Part shown: in pieces, positions 37,025 through 46,801 of the stretch
Numbering within the stretch: position 1 is the stretch's first letter
Layout of the letters: each line of letters begins with the position of its first letter
From: an uncultured Aquimarina sp.
Lineage (GTDB): Bacteria; Bacteroidota; Bacteroidia; Flavobacteriales; Flavobacteriaceae
Length of the DNA: 64,000 nt
Assembly: GCF_947492965.1 (NCBI RefSeq)
Contig: NZ_CANLOZ010000003.1
Location: forward strand, 372,001 to 436,000
Reading direction: 5' to 3'
The notes under the pieces: generated by a model
Told to the model about the DNA's origin: nothing
Seen by the model: the letters and a program-made list of their open reading frames with translations, nothing else
Databases searched by the model: none
Translations under genes and position numbers: made by a program

Positions 37025-38293
37025 TTAGAGGTCATATTGTTTGATCTTTCTATATAATGTTCTTTCGCTAATTCCTAGTTCTTCGGCAGCCGCTTTTCGT
37101 TTTCCACGATGGCGTTCTAGCGATTTTTTAATGAGTTCTAGCTCTTTATCATGTAACGAAAGGGTTTCTTCTTCTTCAATTTCTTCAGCAAAATGATATT
37201 TGTCTTCTTCCTTTATAGATGATGTTTCAGCAGGTGTTATTTGTAACACTTCTGTAGTATGTTCTGTTATTGGTTCTTCAAAAGGTATTTCGGTTTCTGC
37301 TTTGTCATCTCTATAGATTTTTCTAATAAGTCCTTCATGCTCCTTTTGTACTTGTTGTGAATTCCCGCTTTGCATTAATTCCATAGTCAACTTTTTGAGA
37401 TCATTAAGATCATTTTTCATATCAAAAAGCACTTTGTACAAAATTTCTCTTTCATTGCTAAAATCACTTTCTTTCTTGCTGGAAGAAACAATAGCTGGCA
37501 AATTACTTCCGATGTCAGGCAAATATCCTCGTAATGTATTGGCAGATATCGTTCTGTTTTGTTCAAGGACTGATATTTGCTCCGCAATGTTGCGTAATTG
37601 CCTAATATTACCACTCCAATGATACTTTTCTAGAAGCTGTACAGCAGCTTCTTCTAATCGTATGGTTGGCATTTTATATTTAGTGGCAAAATCAGAAGCA
37701 AATTTTCTAAATAGTAAATGAATGTCGTTTTCACGATCTCGCAAAGGGGGAAGTAGAATTTCAACAGTACTTAAACGATAGTATAAATCTTCACGAAATT
37801 TTTCCTTCTTGATCGCTTCGAACATGTTTACATTGGTGGCTGCAACGATACGAACATCCGTTTTTTGTACTTTAGAAGAACCTACTTTGATAAACTCTCC
37901 ATTTTCTAAAACTCTAAGTAATCTAACCTGAGTAGTTAGTGGTAATTCTCCAACTTCATCCAAAAAAATAGTTCCTCCATCAGCAACTTCAAAATAACCA
38001 CTTCTAGTAGAGGTTGCTCCTGTGAAAGCTCCTTTTTCATGACCAAACAATTCACTGTCGATAGTTCCTTCTGGAATAGCTCCACAGTTTACGGCTATAT
38101 ATTTACCGTGTTTTCTATGAGATAAGGAATGTATAATTTTAGGAATACTTTCTTTTCCAACACCACTTTCTCCGGTAACTAAAACCGAAATATCCGTAGG
38201 AGCTACCTGAATAGCTTTTTCTATAGATCGATTTAGTTTAGGATCATTTCCTATGATTCCGAATCGTTGTTTTGTGGCTTGAACTGATTCCAT
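37025..38293 (-). CDS. Sigma-54-dependent activator without receiver domain
   Basis: A 422-residue protein. The AAA+ domain fills residues about 15-240: Walker A GESGVGKES, the sigma-54 contact loop GAFTGA, Walker B GGTIFLDEVGELP and the arginine-finger region FREDLYYRLSTVEILLPPLRDR. A variable, acidic linker of about 130 residues follows, and then a Fis-type helix-turn-helix ends the protein (LIKKSLERHRGKRKAAAEELGISERTLYRKIKQYDL). It lacks any N-terminal sensory domain, so it is probably controlled by protein partners or by abundance. It opens sigma-54 promoters; its targets are unknown, though position suggests envelope functions. Confidence 0.92.
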   Translation of the reverse strand: MESVQATKQRFGIIGNDPKLNRSIEKAIQVAPTDISVLVTGESGVGKESIPKIIHSLSHRKHGKYIAVNCGAIPEGTIDSELFGHEKGAFTGATSTRSGYFEVADGGTIFLDEVGELPLTTQVRLLRVLENGEFIKVGSSKVQKTDVRIVAATNVNMFEAIKKEKFREDLYYRLSTVEILLPPLRDRENDIHLLFRKFASDFATKYKMPTIRLEEAAVQLLEKYHWSGNIRQLRNIAEQISVLEQNRTISANTLRGYLPDIGSNLPAIVSSSKKESDFSNEREILYKVLFDMKNDLNDLKKLTMELMQSGNSQQVQKEHEGLIRKIYRDDKAETEIPFEEPITEHTTEVLQITPAETSSIKEEDKYHFAEEIEEEETLSLHDKELELIKKSLERHRGKRKAAAEELGISERTLYRKIKQYDL

Positions 38294-38325
38294 TAATACA
38301 ATTATATTAGTTGGTTGTTGTTTAT

Positions 38326-39771
38326 TTAATTATTGTCAGAATATCCTACAGCTTCTCCAATCAGAGTTGCACTCGTGCATTCATCTACTCTTACCATTAC
38401 AAAATCACCAACTTTATAGTCTCCTTTTGGAAAAACAGCAACAGTGTTTTGTGTAGTTCTTCCGCTCCAATGTGCATCAGATTTTTTAGATGCTTTTTCG
38501 ATAAGAATTTCTACAGTTTTTCCAATAAATGCTTGGTGGCGATACTCACTATGAGCTCTTTGTAATTCGATAATTTCGGCTAATCGTCTTTTCTTAACTT
38601 CTTCTGGAATATCGTCTTCGAGTTTTCTGGCGGCTAGTGTTCCAGGACGTTCAGAATAAGCAAACATAAATCCATATTCATATTTTACATATTCCATTAA
38701 GGATAAGGTGTCTTTATGATCTTCTTCTGTTTCTGTAGGGAAACCTGTGATAATGTCCTGAGAAATAGCACAGTCAGGAATCAGACGTTTAATATTATCG
38801 ATTAGATCAAAATATTCCTGACGTGTGTGTAAACGATTCATTTCTTTCAGAATACGATCGCTTCCACTTTGTATAGGTAAATGAATGTATTTACAAATAT
38901 TCTTATGTTTTGCCATTACTTCGATAACATCCATCGTCATGTCTTGTGGATTCGAAGTAGTGAAACGAAGTCTTATCTTAGGATGCTTTTCGGCCACCAT
39001 ATCCAGCAATTTAGCAAAATTCACTGCTGTTGCTTTTTGAAAATCACTAGCTTTTTCAAAGTCTTTTTTCAGACCTCCACCATACCATAAGTAACTATCT
39101 ACATTTTGACCCAATAAGGTAATTTCTTTGAAGTTTTTAGCAACAAGATCATCTATTTCTTCTATAATGCTCTGCGGATCACGGCTGCGTTCTCTTCCTC
39201 TAGTAAAAGGAACTACGCAAAAAGTACACATATTATCACATCCTCTGGTTATGGATACAAAAGCGGATACTCCATTGCTTTGTAAGCGAACAGGAGAGAT
39301 ATCGCCATAAGTTTCTTCTTTGGATAAAATAACATTCACAGCATTGCGTCCAGCATCAACTTCTTCAATAAGATTCGGAAGGTCTTTGTAAGCATCTGGT
39401 CCTACAACAAGATCTACAATTTTCTCTTCTTCCAAAAACTTACTCTTAAGTCGCTCCGCCATACAACCCAGAACGCCTACTTTCATTCCAGGATTGATTC
39501 TTTTAACAGCATTGTACTTTTCTAAACGTTTTCTAACGGTCAGTTCTGCTTTTTCTCGGATCGAACAGGTGTTTACCAATACTAAATCTGCATCTTCTAG
39601 ATTTTGTGTGGTATTAAACCCTTCTTTAGCTAGGATGGAGGCTACAATTTCACTATCACTAAAATTCATCTGACATCCATAACTTTCTATAAAAAGCTTT
39701 CTGGTGTTTCCTTCTTTTTTATCAAGTGACAATGCCTGCCCTTGTATGTTTTCATCAATAATCTTCTCCAT
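38326..39771 (-). CDS. miaB: tRNA-2-methylthio-N6-isopentenyladenosine synthase
   Basis: A 481-residue radical-SAM methylthiotransferase. It has the N-terminal UPF0004 domain (KLFIESYGCQMNFSDSEIVASIL), the radical-SAM cluster motif CDNMCTFCVVPFTRG, and a C-terminal TRAM domain (IGKTVEILIEKASKKSDAHWSGRTTQN...). It adds a methylthio group to isopentenyl-A37 of tRNAs that read UNN codons. Three further Cys of the second iron-sulfur cluster are present (YGCQMN, NTCSIREKA, GVLGCMAERLK). It appears to be the first gene of the operon ending at secG. Confidence 0.97.
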   Translation of the reverse strand: MEKIIDENIQGQALSLDKKEGNTRKLFIESYGCQMNFSDSEIVASILAKEGFNTTQNLEDADLVLVNTCSIREKAELTVRKRLEKYNAVKRINPGMKVGVLGCMAERLKSKFLEEEKIVDLVVGPDAYKDLPNLIEEVDAGRNAVNVILSKEETYGDISPVRLQSNGVSAFVSITRGCDNMCTFCVVPFTRGRERSRDPQSIIEEIDDLVAKNFKEITLLGQNVDSYLWYGGGLKKDFEKASDFQKATAVNFAKLLDMVAEKHPKIRLRFTTSNPQDMTMDVIEVMAKHKNICKYIHLPIQSGSDRILKEMNRLHTRQEYFDLIDNIKRLIPDCAISQDIITGFPTETEEDHKDTLSLMEYVKYEYGFMFAYSERPGTLAARKLEDDIPEEVKKRRLAEIIELQRAHSEYRHQAFIGKTVEILIEKASKKSDAHWSGRTTQNTVAVFPKGDYKVGDFVMVRVDECTSATLIGEAVGYSDNN

Positions 39772-39910
39772 GCGTTATAATATCCTTGCTAATTCAATTC
39801 AAATAGTGTGCAAAGATACTTTTTAAAACAATATATGACAAAGTGGCAGGGTAATATTTGTTTAAATATTTATATTTGAGAGAACTAATAAACTAAATCC
39901 ATCATTATAT

Positions 39911-40693
39911 ATGAATTCCAATCAACTCTTCGAAAGAATAGAAAACTCCAAAAAACCAGAATTTGGTGATATTTTATCTAAAAGTTTTGAATTATATAAG
40001 AAAGTGTTTTCTAAAGGCATCATACATGCATTGATAATGTTTGCGTTAGCAATTCCTTTTATACTTGCTGTTTATATTCCTCTTTTACCTTTCTATATAG
40101 ATATGCTTCAAAATGCAGGTGATCCATACTACCAACCAACATTTTTAGAAGGTTTCTCTGTTGTTATGATTATTGTTTGGGTGATAGTGATATTTGCATT
40201 GTCATTTGTTATGCAAGTTTTAAATATATCTATATATGGTCATTTTCTTAAGGTTGTTAAGAATGAAGATCTCGGTTTGACGGAAGAAACAGGAGGTTAT
40301 TTTACGATTGCAAAGAAATATTTTGGTAAAATCATTTTAATTTCCCTTGCTAATATGGGAATATCAATAGTAGCTATGTTAGCTTGTTACTTCCCTCTTT
40401 TCTACGTCATGGTACCCTTACAGTTAGTAATTCTGATATTTATTTTTAATCCTGAAATGAGTGTGGAAAATATTATAAAAGCAGCCTTTAAATTAGGAAA
40501 TAAATATTGGTTTACTTTTTTTGGATTAATCTTTATCTCTGGATTACTTTCTGCACTTGGAATCATATTGTGTTATATAGGTGTCATAGCAACATTGTTT
40601 TTTTCCTATGTAGTGATGTATTATATGTATAAAGATACTATAGGTTTTGAAGAGGAAAATAAATCCGAAAGCTGGAATGTAATCGTTGAATAA
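39911..40693 (+). CDS. Uncharacterised multi-helix membrane protein
   Basis: A 260-residue protein with a soluble N terminus (FERIENSKKPEFGDILSKSFELYKKVFSKG) and about six membrane helices. The FGDILSKSFELYKKVF start and overall layout resemble the YciC/DUF4013-like membrane families. Flavobacterial homologues are sometimes labelled beta-carotene monooxygenase; I see no support for that activity. A strong terminator follows it, so it is a single-gene unit upstream of topA. Confidence 0.7.
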   Translation: MNSNQLFERIENSKKPEFGDILSKSFELYKKVFSKGIIHALIMFALAIPFILAVYIPLLPFYIDMLQNAGDPYYQPTFLEGFSVVMIIVWVIVIFALSFVMQVLNISIYGHFLKVVKNEDLGLTEETGGYFTIAKKYFGKIILISLANMGISIVAMLACYFPLFYVMVPLQLVILIFIFNPEMSVENIIKAAFKLGNKYWFTFFGLIFISGLLSALGIILCYIGVIATLFFSYVVMYYMYKDTIGFEEENKSESWNVIVE

Positions 40694-40702
40694 TAGAAAA
40701 TA

Positions 40703-40728
40703 AAACCTGCAGTTCTGCAGGTTTTTTT
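40703..40728 (+). terminator. Rho-independent terminator after the membrane protein gene
   Basis: AAACCTGCAG-tt-CTGCAGGTTT is a 10-bp perfect stem running straight into a T-tract (GTTTTTTT), starting 10 bp after the stop codon. Confidence 0.9.
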
Positions 40729-40751
40729 AATATAATTTTTTGTGAAAAAAT

Positions 40752-40780
40752 TTTGATCTCAAAAAATTCATATACTTTTG
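40752..40780 (+). promoter_or_regulatory. Promoter of topA
   Basis: TTTG (40752-40755), a 17-nt spacer and TACTTTTG (40773-40780) match the Bacteroidota promoter consensus. Transcription would start near 40786, about 100 nt before the topA ATG. Confidence 0.55.
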
Positions 40781-40889
40781 TTCTCAGAAAATCCCTTATT
40801 ATAAGGTAACCACCAACTAAAAATGTTTATTAGAAGTTCCATCTGTCAACTAATAAATGTCAATTATCAACAGATGAAAAAAGAGGATT

Positions 40890-43388
40890 ATGGCTAAGAA
40901 TTTAGTGATTGTAGAGTCACCAGCTAAGGCAAAGACAATAGAGAAATTTCTTGGAAAAGATTATACCGTAGCTTCGAGCTTTGGGCATATTGCGGACTTG
41001 CCAGCAAAAGAACTAGGAGTAGATGTAGAGGAAGGTTTTAAGCCGAAATATATCGTTTCTAAGGATAAGAAAGATGTAGTGAAAAAATTAAAGGATCTTT
41101 CTAAAAAAGCAGAAATGGTTTGGCTGGCTAGTGATGAGGATCGAGAAGGAGAGGCAATCGCTTGGCATTTGGCAGAGGAATTAAAATTAGATAAAAAGAG
41201 GACCCGTAGAATTGTTTTTCATGAGATCACCAAAAAGGCGATTCTAAAAGCAATAGAAAATCCTAGGACTATTGATTATAATCTAGTAAACGCGCAACAA
41301 GCTCGAAGAGTGTTAGATAGGTTGGTGGGTTACGAGTTATCTCCAGTTTTATGGAGAAAAGTAAAAGGAGGGTTGTCTGCTGGTAGAGTTCAGTCCGTTT
41401 CAGTGCGGTTAATTGTAGAAAGAGAACGTGAGATATTAGATTTTAAACCTACTCCTTCTTATCGCATTGATGCAGAATTTTCTAATGAGAAAGGGAAATC
41501 TTTTAAAGCAAAGCTTCCTAAGAATTTCGCAACAAAAGCTGAAGCTGAGGCTTTCTTACAGAAAAATTTAGGTGCTGGATTTAAGGTGGCGGATTTAACT
41601 ACAAAACCAGCTAAAAAATCTCCTGCACCACCATTCACCACTTCTACATTACAACAAGAGGCTTCCAGGAAATTGTATTTTTCTGTAAGCAAGACCATGA
41701 CCATGGCACAGCGATTATACGAAGCTGGACTTATTACTTATATGAGAACAGATAGTGTAAACTTGTCGACTGAAGCTCAGAATAGTGCTAAAGCAGAAAT
41801 AGTTTCGGCTTATGGAGATGAATATAGTAATCCAAAACAATATAAAGGAAAGTCTAAAGGTGCTCAGGAAGCTCACGAAGCGATAAGACCTACGGACTTT
41901 TCTAGACATACTGTTCCTGTTGATTCTGATCAACAACGATTATATGAGCTTATTTGGAAAAGAGCAATAGCTTCGCAAATGAGTGATGCGAAACTAGAGC
42001 GAACAAATGTGAAAATTGGGACGAACTCTCATTCAGAACAATTTACTGCTAATGGAGAAGTAATAAAATTTGAAGGCTTTCTAAAAGTGTATTTGGAAGG
42101 TAATGATGATGAGGATGAAGAGCAAAGCGGAATTCTTCCTGCAATGAAAGTAGGAGAGAGTCTTTTTAATAATTACATCACAGCTACTGAAAGATTTACA
42201 AGACCACCAAGTAGATATTCTGAAGCTGCTTTAGTTAAAAAACTAGAGGAGTTAGGGATTGGTCGTCCATCTACATATGCGCCTACAATTTCTACAATAC
42301 AGAATAGGAAGTATATAGAAAAAGGTTCTAAGGATGGAGAAGAGAGAGGGTATATACAGATTACGCTTTCTGGTGATTCTATAAAAGAAAAAAATCTTAA
42401 GGAAAAAGTAGGAAGTGATAAAGGAAAATTAATTCCTACCGATGTTGGGATGGTAGTGAATGACTTTTTGGTAAATCATTTCTCTTCTATCTTAGATTAT
42501 AATTTTACAGCAAAAGTAGAACAAGACTTCGATGAAATTGCCGAAGGTCAGGAAGATTGGACTCAAGTAATGAAAGAGTTTTATGAAGAGTTTCATCCTA
42601 GAGTAGAAGATGTTGCACAAAATGCAGAGCGTGAAGTAGGAGAAAGAATTCTTGGAGAGGACCCTGAATCTGGAAAACCGGTAAGTGTTCGCCTTGGAAA
42701 ATTTGGGCCTATGGTTCAGATTGGTACTGCTGAAGATGAAGAAAAACCAAGGTTTGCAAGTTTAGCACCTGGACAAACATTAAGTAATATAACTTTTGAA
42801 GAGGCAATGGATTTATTTCAGTTGCCAAAAGAATTAGGTAATTATAAAGGAGAAGCAGTAAGTGTGAATAATGGACGTTTTGGACCGTATGTAAAATTTG
42901 GAGCCAAATTCGTTTCTTTGGATAAAGGAGAAGATCCATTAAGTACATCTTTAGAAAGAGCAATCGAATTGATAGATGCTAAAGAAAAAGCAGATGCTCC
43001 AATATATACATATGAAAATTTACCTGTGCAAAAAGGAACAGGTAGATTCGGACCATTCATAAAATGGAATGGGATGTTTATCAATGTAAATAAAAAGTAC
43101 GATTTCGATAATCTTTCTGATCAAGATATCATTCAGCTTATAGAAGAGAAAAAGCAGAAAGAGATTGATAAGGTAATCCATAATTGGGAAGAAGAAGGTA
43201 TTCGAGTTGAAAAAGCAAGATGGGGTCGAAGTAATATTATAAAGGGTAAGACTAAGATTGAATTACCTAAAACGGTAGATGCTACCAAGCTTACTTTAGA
43301 AAAGGTGAAAGATCTTATCGAGAAAAATGCGCCCAAGAAAAAGACTGCTAAAAAGAAAACAACAAAGAAGACTGCTAAAAAGAAATAA
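40890..43388 (+). CDS. topA: DNA topoisomerase I
   Basis: An 832-residue type IA topoisomerase. It has an N-terminal Toprim domain (NLVIVESPAKAKTIEKFLG...WLASDEDREGEAIAWHLAEEL), the catalytic Tyr in GLITYMRTDS near residue 290, and C-terminal Topo-C repeats (SVRLGKFGPMVQIG, SVNNGRFGPYVKFG, GTGRFGPFIKW). The end is a lysine-rich tail (APKKKTAKKKTTKKTAKKK) that likely contacts DNA. It relaxes negative supercoils. The arginase-fold gene starts only 8 bp after it, so the two are co-transcribed. Confidence 0.98.
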   Translation: MAKNLVIVESPAKAKTIEKFLGKDYTVASSFGHIADLPAKELGVDVEEGFKPKYIVSKDKKDVVKKLKDLSKKAEMVWLASDEDREGEAIAWHLAEELKLDKKRTRRIVFHEITKKAILKAIENPRTIDYNLVNAQQARRVLDRLVGYELSPVLWRKVKGGLSAGRVQSVSVRLIVEREREILDFKPTPSYRIDAEFSNEKGKSFKAKLPKNFATKAEAEAFLQKNLGAGFKVADLTTKPAKKSPAPPFTTSTLQQEASRKLYFSVSKTMTMAQRLYEAGLITYMRTDSVNLSTEAQNSAKAEIVSAYGDEYSNPKQYKGKSKGAQEAHEAIRPTDFSRHTVPVDSDQQRLYELIWKRAIASQMSDAKLERTNVKIGTNSHSEQFTANGEVIKFEGFLKVYLEGNDDEDEEQSGILPAMKVGESLFNNYITATERFTRPPSRYSEAALVKKLEELGIGRPSTYAPTISTIQNRKYIEKGSKDGEERGYIQITLSGDSIKEKNLKEKVGSDKGKLIPTDVGMVVNDFLVNHFSSILDYNFTAKVEQDFDEIAEGQEDWTQVMKEFYEEFHPRVEDVAQNAEREVGERILGEDPESGKPVSVRLGKFGPMVQIGTAEDEEKPRFASLAPGQTLSNITFEEAMDLFQLPKELGNYKGEAVSVNNGRFGPYVKFGAKFVSLDKGEDPLSTSLERAIELIDAKEKADAPIYTYENLPVQKGTGRFGPFIKWNGMFINVNKKYDFDNLSDQDIIQLIEEKKQKEIDKVIHNWEEEGIRVEKARWGRSNIIKGKTKIELPKTVDATKLTLEKVKDLIEKNAPKKKTAKKKTTKKTAKKK

Positions 43389-43396
43389 TAAATTTT

Positions 43397-44560
43397 ATGT
43401 CCTTAGAATTTCTTTCGCCAGTTAGTGAAATAGTGGCAGCACATGTTGCATTGCTTCCAGATCAATCTTTAGGTAAGCAAATTAATATTCATACGATAGC
43501 AGATGGTGTTCCTGATCTAGATAAAGTTGATATTGCAATAATAGGTGTCAGAGAAAATAGAAATGACATTAATTATCTAGGAGAAGGATTGCATTTTGAT
43601 ACCATTAGAACTTCTTTGTATGAGCTTTTTCCTGGTAATTGGGATACATCTATTGTTGATCTTGGGGATATTCAGCCAGGAGAGGAGGTAAGTGACACGT
43701 ATTTTTTAATGAAGGATATTCTTGGAATGCTTCTTCAGAAAAATGTAATCCCCTTAATTATTGGTGGAAGTCAAGATCTTGTTTATGGTCAATATAGATC
43801 TTTTGATATCCTGGAGAGAATGGTGAACCTTGTGAATGTCGATAGTAGATTTGATTTAGGAAATACTTCGCAACCCATAAAAAACAATTCTTTTGTTGGA
43901 AAAATCATAGTAGAACAACCTTATAATCTTTTTAATTACAGTAATATAGGATATCAGACATATTTTAATTCGCAAGAAGAGATTGATCTGATAGAAAAAC
44001 TATATTTTGATGCATATCGATTAGGAGAGGTGATATCTGATGTTACGATTGTGGAACCAATCATGAGAGACGCGGATATTGTTGCTGTGGATCTTGGGGC
44101 AATGAGTTCTACATGTTTGGATTATAAATACGCTTCTCCAAATGGTTTTAATGGAAGAGAAATATGTGCAATCGCAAGATATGCTGGTATCAGTGATAAG
44201 GTGAAAAGTTTTGGAGTGTATGAATTTAAAAATTTTAAGCATGAAGAGACTGCAGCTTTACTAATTGCTCAAATACTTTGGTATTTTATAGAAGGGGTGA
44301 ATTATAGGTCCAATGAATTGAATATTAAGAATAAAACAAGTACGTTACATTATAATGTTCCTGTCGAGGATGAAGTTTTGTCGTTTTATAAAAGCCCAAA
44401 AACAGAAAGATGGTGGATAGAAATACCATTTATTTCATCTGGGAATAATAAATTAAAAAGACATACGTTATTACCTTGCACATACAACGATTATGAGCGT
44501 GCTTGTAATCAAGAAATACCTGAAAGATGGTATAAGGCAAAACGAAAAAACGAAGTTTAA
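43397..44560 (+). CDS. Arginase/formimidoylglutamase-fold protein with degraded metal sites
   Basis: A 387-residue ureohydrolase-fold protein. The family strands are recognisable (VDIAIIGVRENRNDI, VIPLIIGGSQDL, LVNVDSRFD, IVAVDLGAMSSTC). The manganese ligands are not kept: GGxH is GGSQD (Q126), DxHxD is DSRFD (R151 for His), and SxDxD is VDLGA (G234 for Asp). Three of six ligands are therefore lost, and classical arginase or formimidoylglutamase activity is unlikely. It lies between topA and gldK, a placement I recall from other flavobacteria, which suggests a non-enzymatic role perhaps tied to the gliding/T9SS genes. Confidence 0.8.
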   Translation: MSLEFLSPVSEIVAAHVALLPDQSLGKQINIHTIADGVPDLDKVDIAIIGVRENRNDINYLGEGLHFDTIRTSLYELFPGNWDTSIVDLGDIQPGEEVSDTYFLMKDILGMLLQKNVIPLIIGGSQDLVYGQYRSFDILERMVNLVNVDSRFDLGNTSQPIKNNSFVGKIIVEQPYNLFNYSNIGYQTYFNSQEEIDLIEKLYFDAYRLGEVISDVTIVEPIMRDADIVAVDLGAMSSTCLDYKYASPNGFNGREICAIARYAGISDKVKSFGVYEFKNFKHEETAALLIAQILWYFIEGVNYRSNELNIKNKTSTLHYNVPVEDEVLSFYKSPKTERWWIEIPFISSGNNKLKRHTLLPCTYNDYERACNQEIPERWYKAKRKNEV

Positions 44561-44670
44561 CATTTTTATTAGGGAGAATTAAGGTTTTTTTTAGAAAAAA
44601 ATTGTTTTTCTGAAAATAAATAAATAGGTTTACCACCTTAAATCTCGAAGATCTTAACCTAAAACACGTT

Positions 44671-46038
44671 ATGAAGAAATTTGTATCACTCTTTGCTATT
44701 GTAGCAATGCTATATAGTTGTGGTGGCGGAAACCGCGGAGAACTAGTTGGAGTAAAGGGTAAAAAATGGCATCCAGAGAAACCTTATGGAATGGCCCTCA
44801 TCCCCGGAGGATCGTTTATTATGGGTAAATCAGACGATGATAAGGCAGCACTTGCTAATGCGCCTACAAAAACAGTTACCGTTCGATCTTTCTACATGGA
44901 CGAGACTGAAGTTACCAATAGTGAGTATAGACAATTCGTTCGATGGGTTCGTGATTCTACCGTAAGAATGAAATTAGCTATCATGGCAGATGAAATGGGT
45001 AAAACTCCAGGAGACGATGGTATTGGAGAATACGCGTTTTTAGATGCAAATACCGAAGACATGTCTGTGTATGAAAAGTATGTTTATGATAACTATAGTG
45101 GAACTGGAGAAACAGGATACGAAGGTCGTAAGCTTAATAAAGATATAGATATTGAATGGGATACAGAAGATTATCCAGATGAGTTCTATACTGAGGTTAT
45201 GGATTCATTATATATACCATTAGAGGAATCTTACAATGGTAGACGTACTTTCGATGTTCAAAACTTCAAATTCAGGTTTACTTGGATGGATATCCAAGCT
45301 GCAGCACGCGCTAAAAAAGGTAGAAGAAAAGATTTCGTAAAAGAAACTGTTATAGAAGTATATCCTGATACTACAGTTTGGATAAAAGATTTTAACTATT
45401 CTTATAATGAACCAATGCACAATGATTATTTCTGGCATAGCTCTTATGATGATTATCCGGTAGTAGGAGTTTCTTGGGAGCAAGCAAAAGCTTTTTGTAC
45501 TTGGAGAACTATAGAAAAGAATTCATATCAGAAAAAACGTAATAAGGAGTTTGTAAACTATTTTAGATTACCTACGGAGGCTGAATGGGAATATGCGGCT
45601 AGAGGTGGTCTGGAGTCAGGTACATATCCTTGGGGTGGTCCTTATGCCCTAAATGATAGAGGATGTTTCTTAGCGAACTTTAAACCTCTTAGAGGTAATT
45701 ACGCTGCAGATAATTTCCTTTATACAGTAGAAGCAAAAACATTTGAGCCAAATGATTACAACTTATATAATATGGCAGGAAATGTTTCTGAGTGGGTGCA
45801 GTCATCTTATGATCCTGCAGCCTACGAATATGTATCATCAATGAACCCAAATGTTAATGATGATCAGAACAAACGAAAAGTTGTACGCGGTGGATCTTGG
45901 AAAGATGTTGCTTATTTCCTACAGGTAAGTACTCGAGATTACGAATACGCGGATTCAGCTAGAAGTTATATCGGTTTCAGAACGGTACAGGATTATATGG
46001 GTACTGACGTTACTGGAGAAGATAATACCCGAAATTAG
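44671..46038 (+). CDS. gldK: Gliding-motility/T9SS lipoprotein GldK
   Basis: A 455-residue lipoprotein (lipobox LYSC, Cys17) with a formylglycine-generating-enzyme-like (SUMF1) fold. It has MALIPGGSFIMGKSDDD, RLPTEAEWEYAARGG, YNMAGNVSEWVQSS and VVRGGSWKD. GldK forms, with GldN, the periplasmic ring under the outer membrane of the type IX secretion system; it is not an active sulfatase modifier. The order gldK-gldL-gldM-gldN is complete here. The 110-bp gap after the arginase-fold gene contains a weak promoter-like TAGGTTTA. Confidence 0.96.
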   Translation: MKKFVSLFAIVAMLYSCGGGNRGELVGVKGKKWHPEKPYGMALIPGGSFIMGKSDDDKAALANAPTKTVTVRSFYMDETEVTNSEYRQFVRWVRDSTVRMKLAIMADEMGKTPGDDGIGEYAFLDANTEDMSVYEKYVYDNYSGTGETGYEGRKLNKDIDIEWDTEDYPDEFYTEVMDSLYIPLEESYNGRRTFDVQNFKFRFTWMDIQAAARAKKGRRKDFVKETVIEVYPDTTVWIKDFNYSYNEPMHNDYFWHSSYDDYPVVGVSWEQAKAFCTWRTIEKNSYQKKRNKEFVNYFRLPTEAEWEYAARGGLESGTYPWGGPYALNDRGCFLANFKPLRGNYAADNFLYTVEAKTFEPNDYNLYNMAGNVSEWVQSSYDPAAYEYVSSMNPNVNDDQNKRKVVRGGSWKDVAYFLQVSTRDYEYADSARSYIGFRTVQDYMGTDVTGEDNTRN

Positions 46039-46131
46039 AATAAGTCCCAAAATTTATCTATCAACCCTAATTACTAACCCTTTTTTTTAATTTAATATTT
46101 AAAAAATTTAAAAAAACTAAACACATTTATT

Positions 46132-46758
46132 ATGGCAAATTCAAAATCAAGCAAGAAGTTAATGAACATGGTATACGGTCTCGGAGCGGCTGTAGTAATC
46201 CTTGGAGCTTTATTTAAAATTATGCACTGGCCTTTTGGTAACGAGATGTTAATCATCGGTCTTATTACAGAAGCATTAGTATTTACAGTTTCTGCATTTG
46301 AACCTGTAGATGACGAGCTAGATTGGTCTTTGGTTTATCCAGAATTAGCTGGTGGATCTAAAAGAGACAAGAAAGAAAAAGAAACTCCAGAAGGATTATT
46401 ATCTAAGAAATTAGATGAAATGTTGAAAGAAGCTAGATTAGATACTAGTTTAATGACTAGTCTTGGTGAAAGTATTCGTAATTTCGAAGGTGCTGCAAAA
46501 GGAATTGCTCCTAGCGTAGATGCTATCCAAGGAACTAAAAAATATAGCGAAGAAATGGCTGCTGCTGCTACTCACTTAGAGTCTTTAAATAGCTTATATA
46601 AAGTGCAGTTAGAATCTTCTGCTAAACAAGCTGAAGCAAATCAGGCTATCGCGGATAATGCAAAAGCTTTAGAAGAGCAAATGAAGAGCTTGTCAAGTAA
46701 CCTGTCTTCTCTTAACGGAGTATATGGTGGTATGTTAAGTGCTATGAACAGAAGCTAG
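46132..46758 (+). CDS. gldL: T9SS/gliding motor protein GldL
   Basis: A 208-residue inner-membrane protein with two N-terminal helices (MNMVYGLGAAVVILGALFKIMHWPFGNEMLIIGLITEALVFTVSAFEP) and a cytoplasmic coiled-coil tail. The Lys-Ile-Met-His-Trp-Pro-Phe-Gly stretch and the Glu in helix 2 (TEALVF) are hallmark residues of the proton-driven GldL motor. GldL pentamers surround a GldM dimer and convert proton flow into rotation that powers secretion and gliding. Confidence 0.96.
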   Translation: MANSKSSKKLMNMVYGLGAAVVILGALFKIMHWPFGNEMLIIGLITEALVFTVSAFEPVDDELDWSLVYPELAGGSKRDKKEKETPEGLLSKKLDEMLKEARLDTSLMTSLGESIRNFEGAAKGIAPSVDAIQGTKKYSEEMAAAATHLESLNSLYKVQLESSAKQAEANQAIADNAKALEEQMKSLSSNLSSLNGVYGGMLSAMNRS

Positions 46759-46801
46759 TATTTAACATTAATTAAAATTATAACTACCAAAATATAGAAA
46801 T

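Noticed and set aside
39911-40693. Beta-carotene 15,15'-monooxygenase
   Set aside because: The name circulates for such flavobacterial membrane proteins, but there are no iron-ligand histidines or beta-propeller features; it is simply a multi-helix membrane protein.
44601-44632. gldK promoter ATTG-N20-TAGGTTTA
   Set aside because: Both boxes deviate from the consensus, so it is mentioned only within the gldK entry and not listed as a feature.
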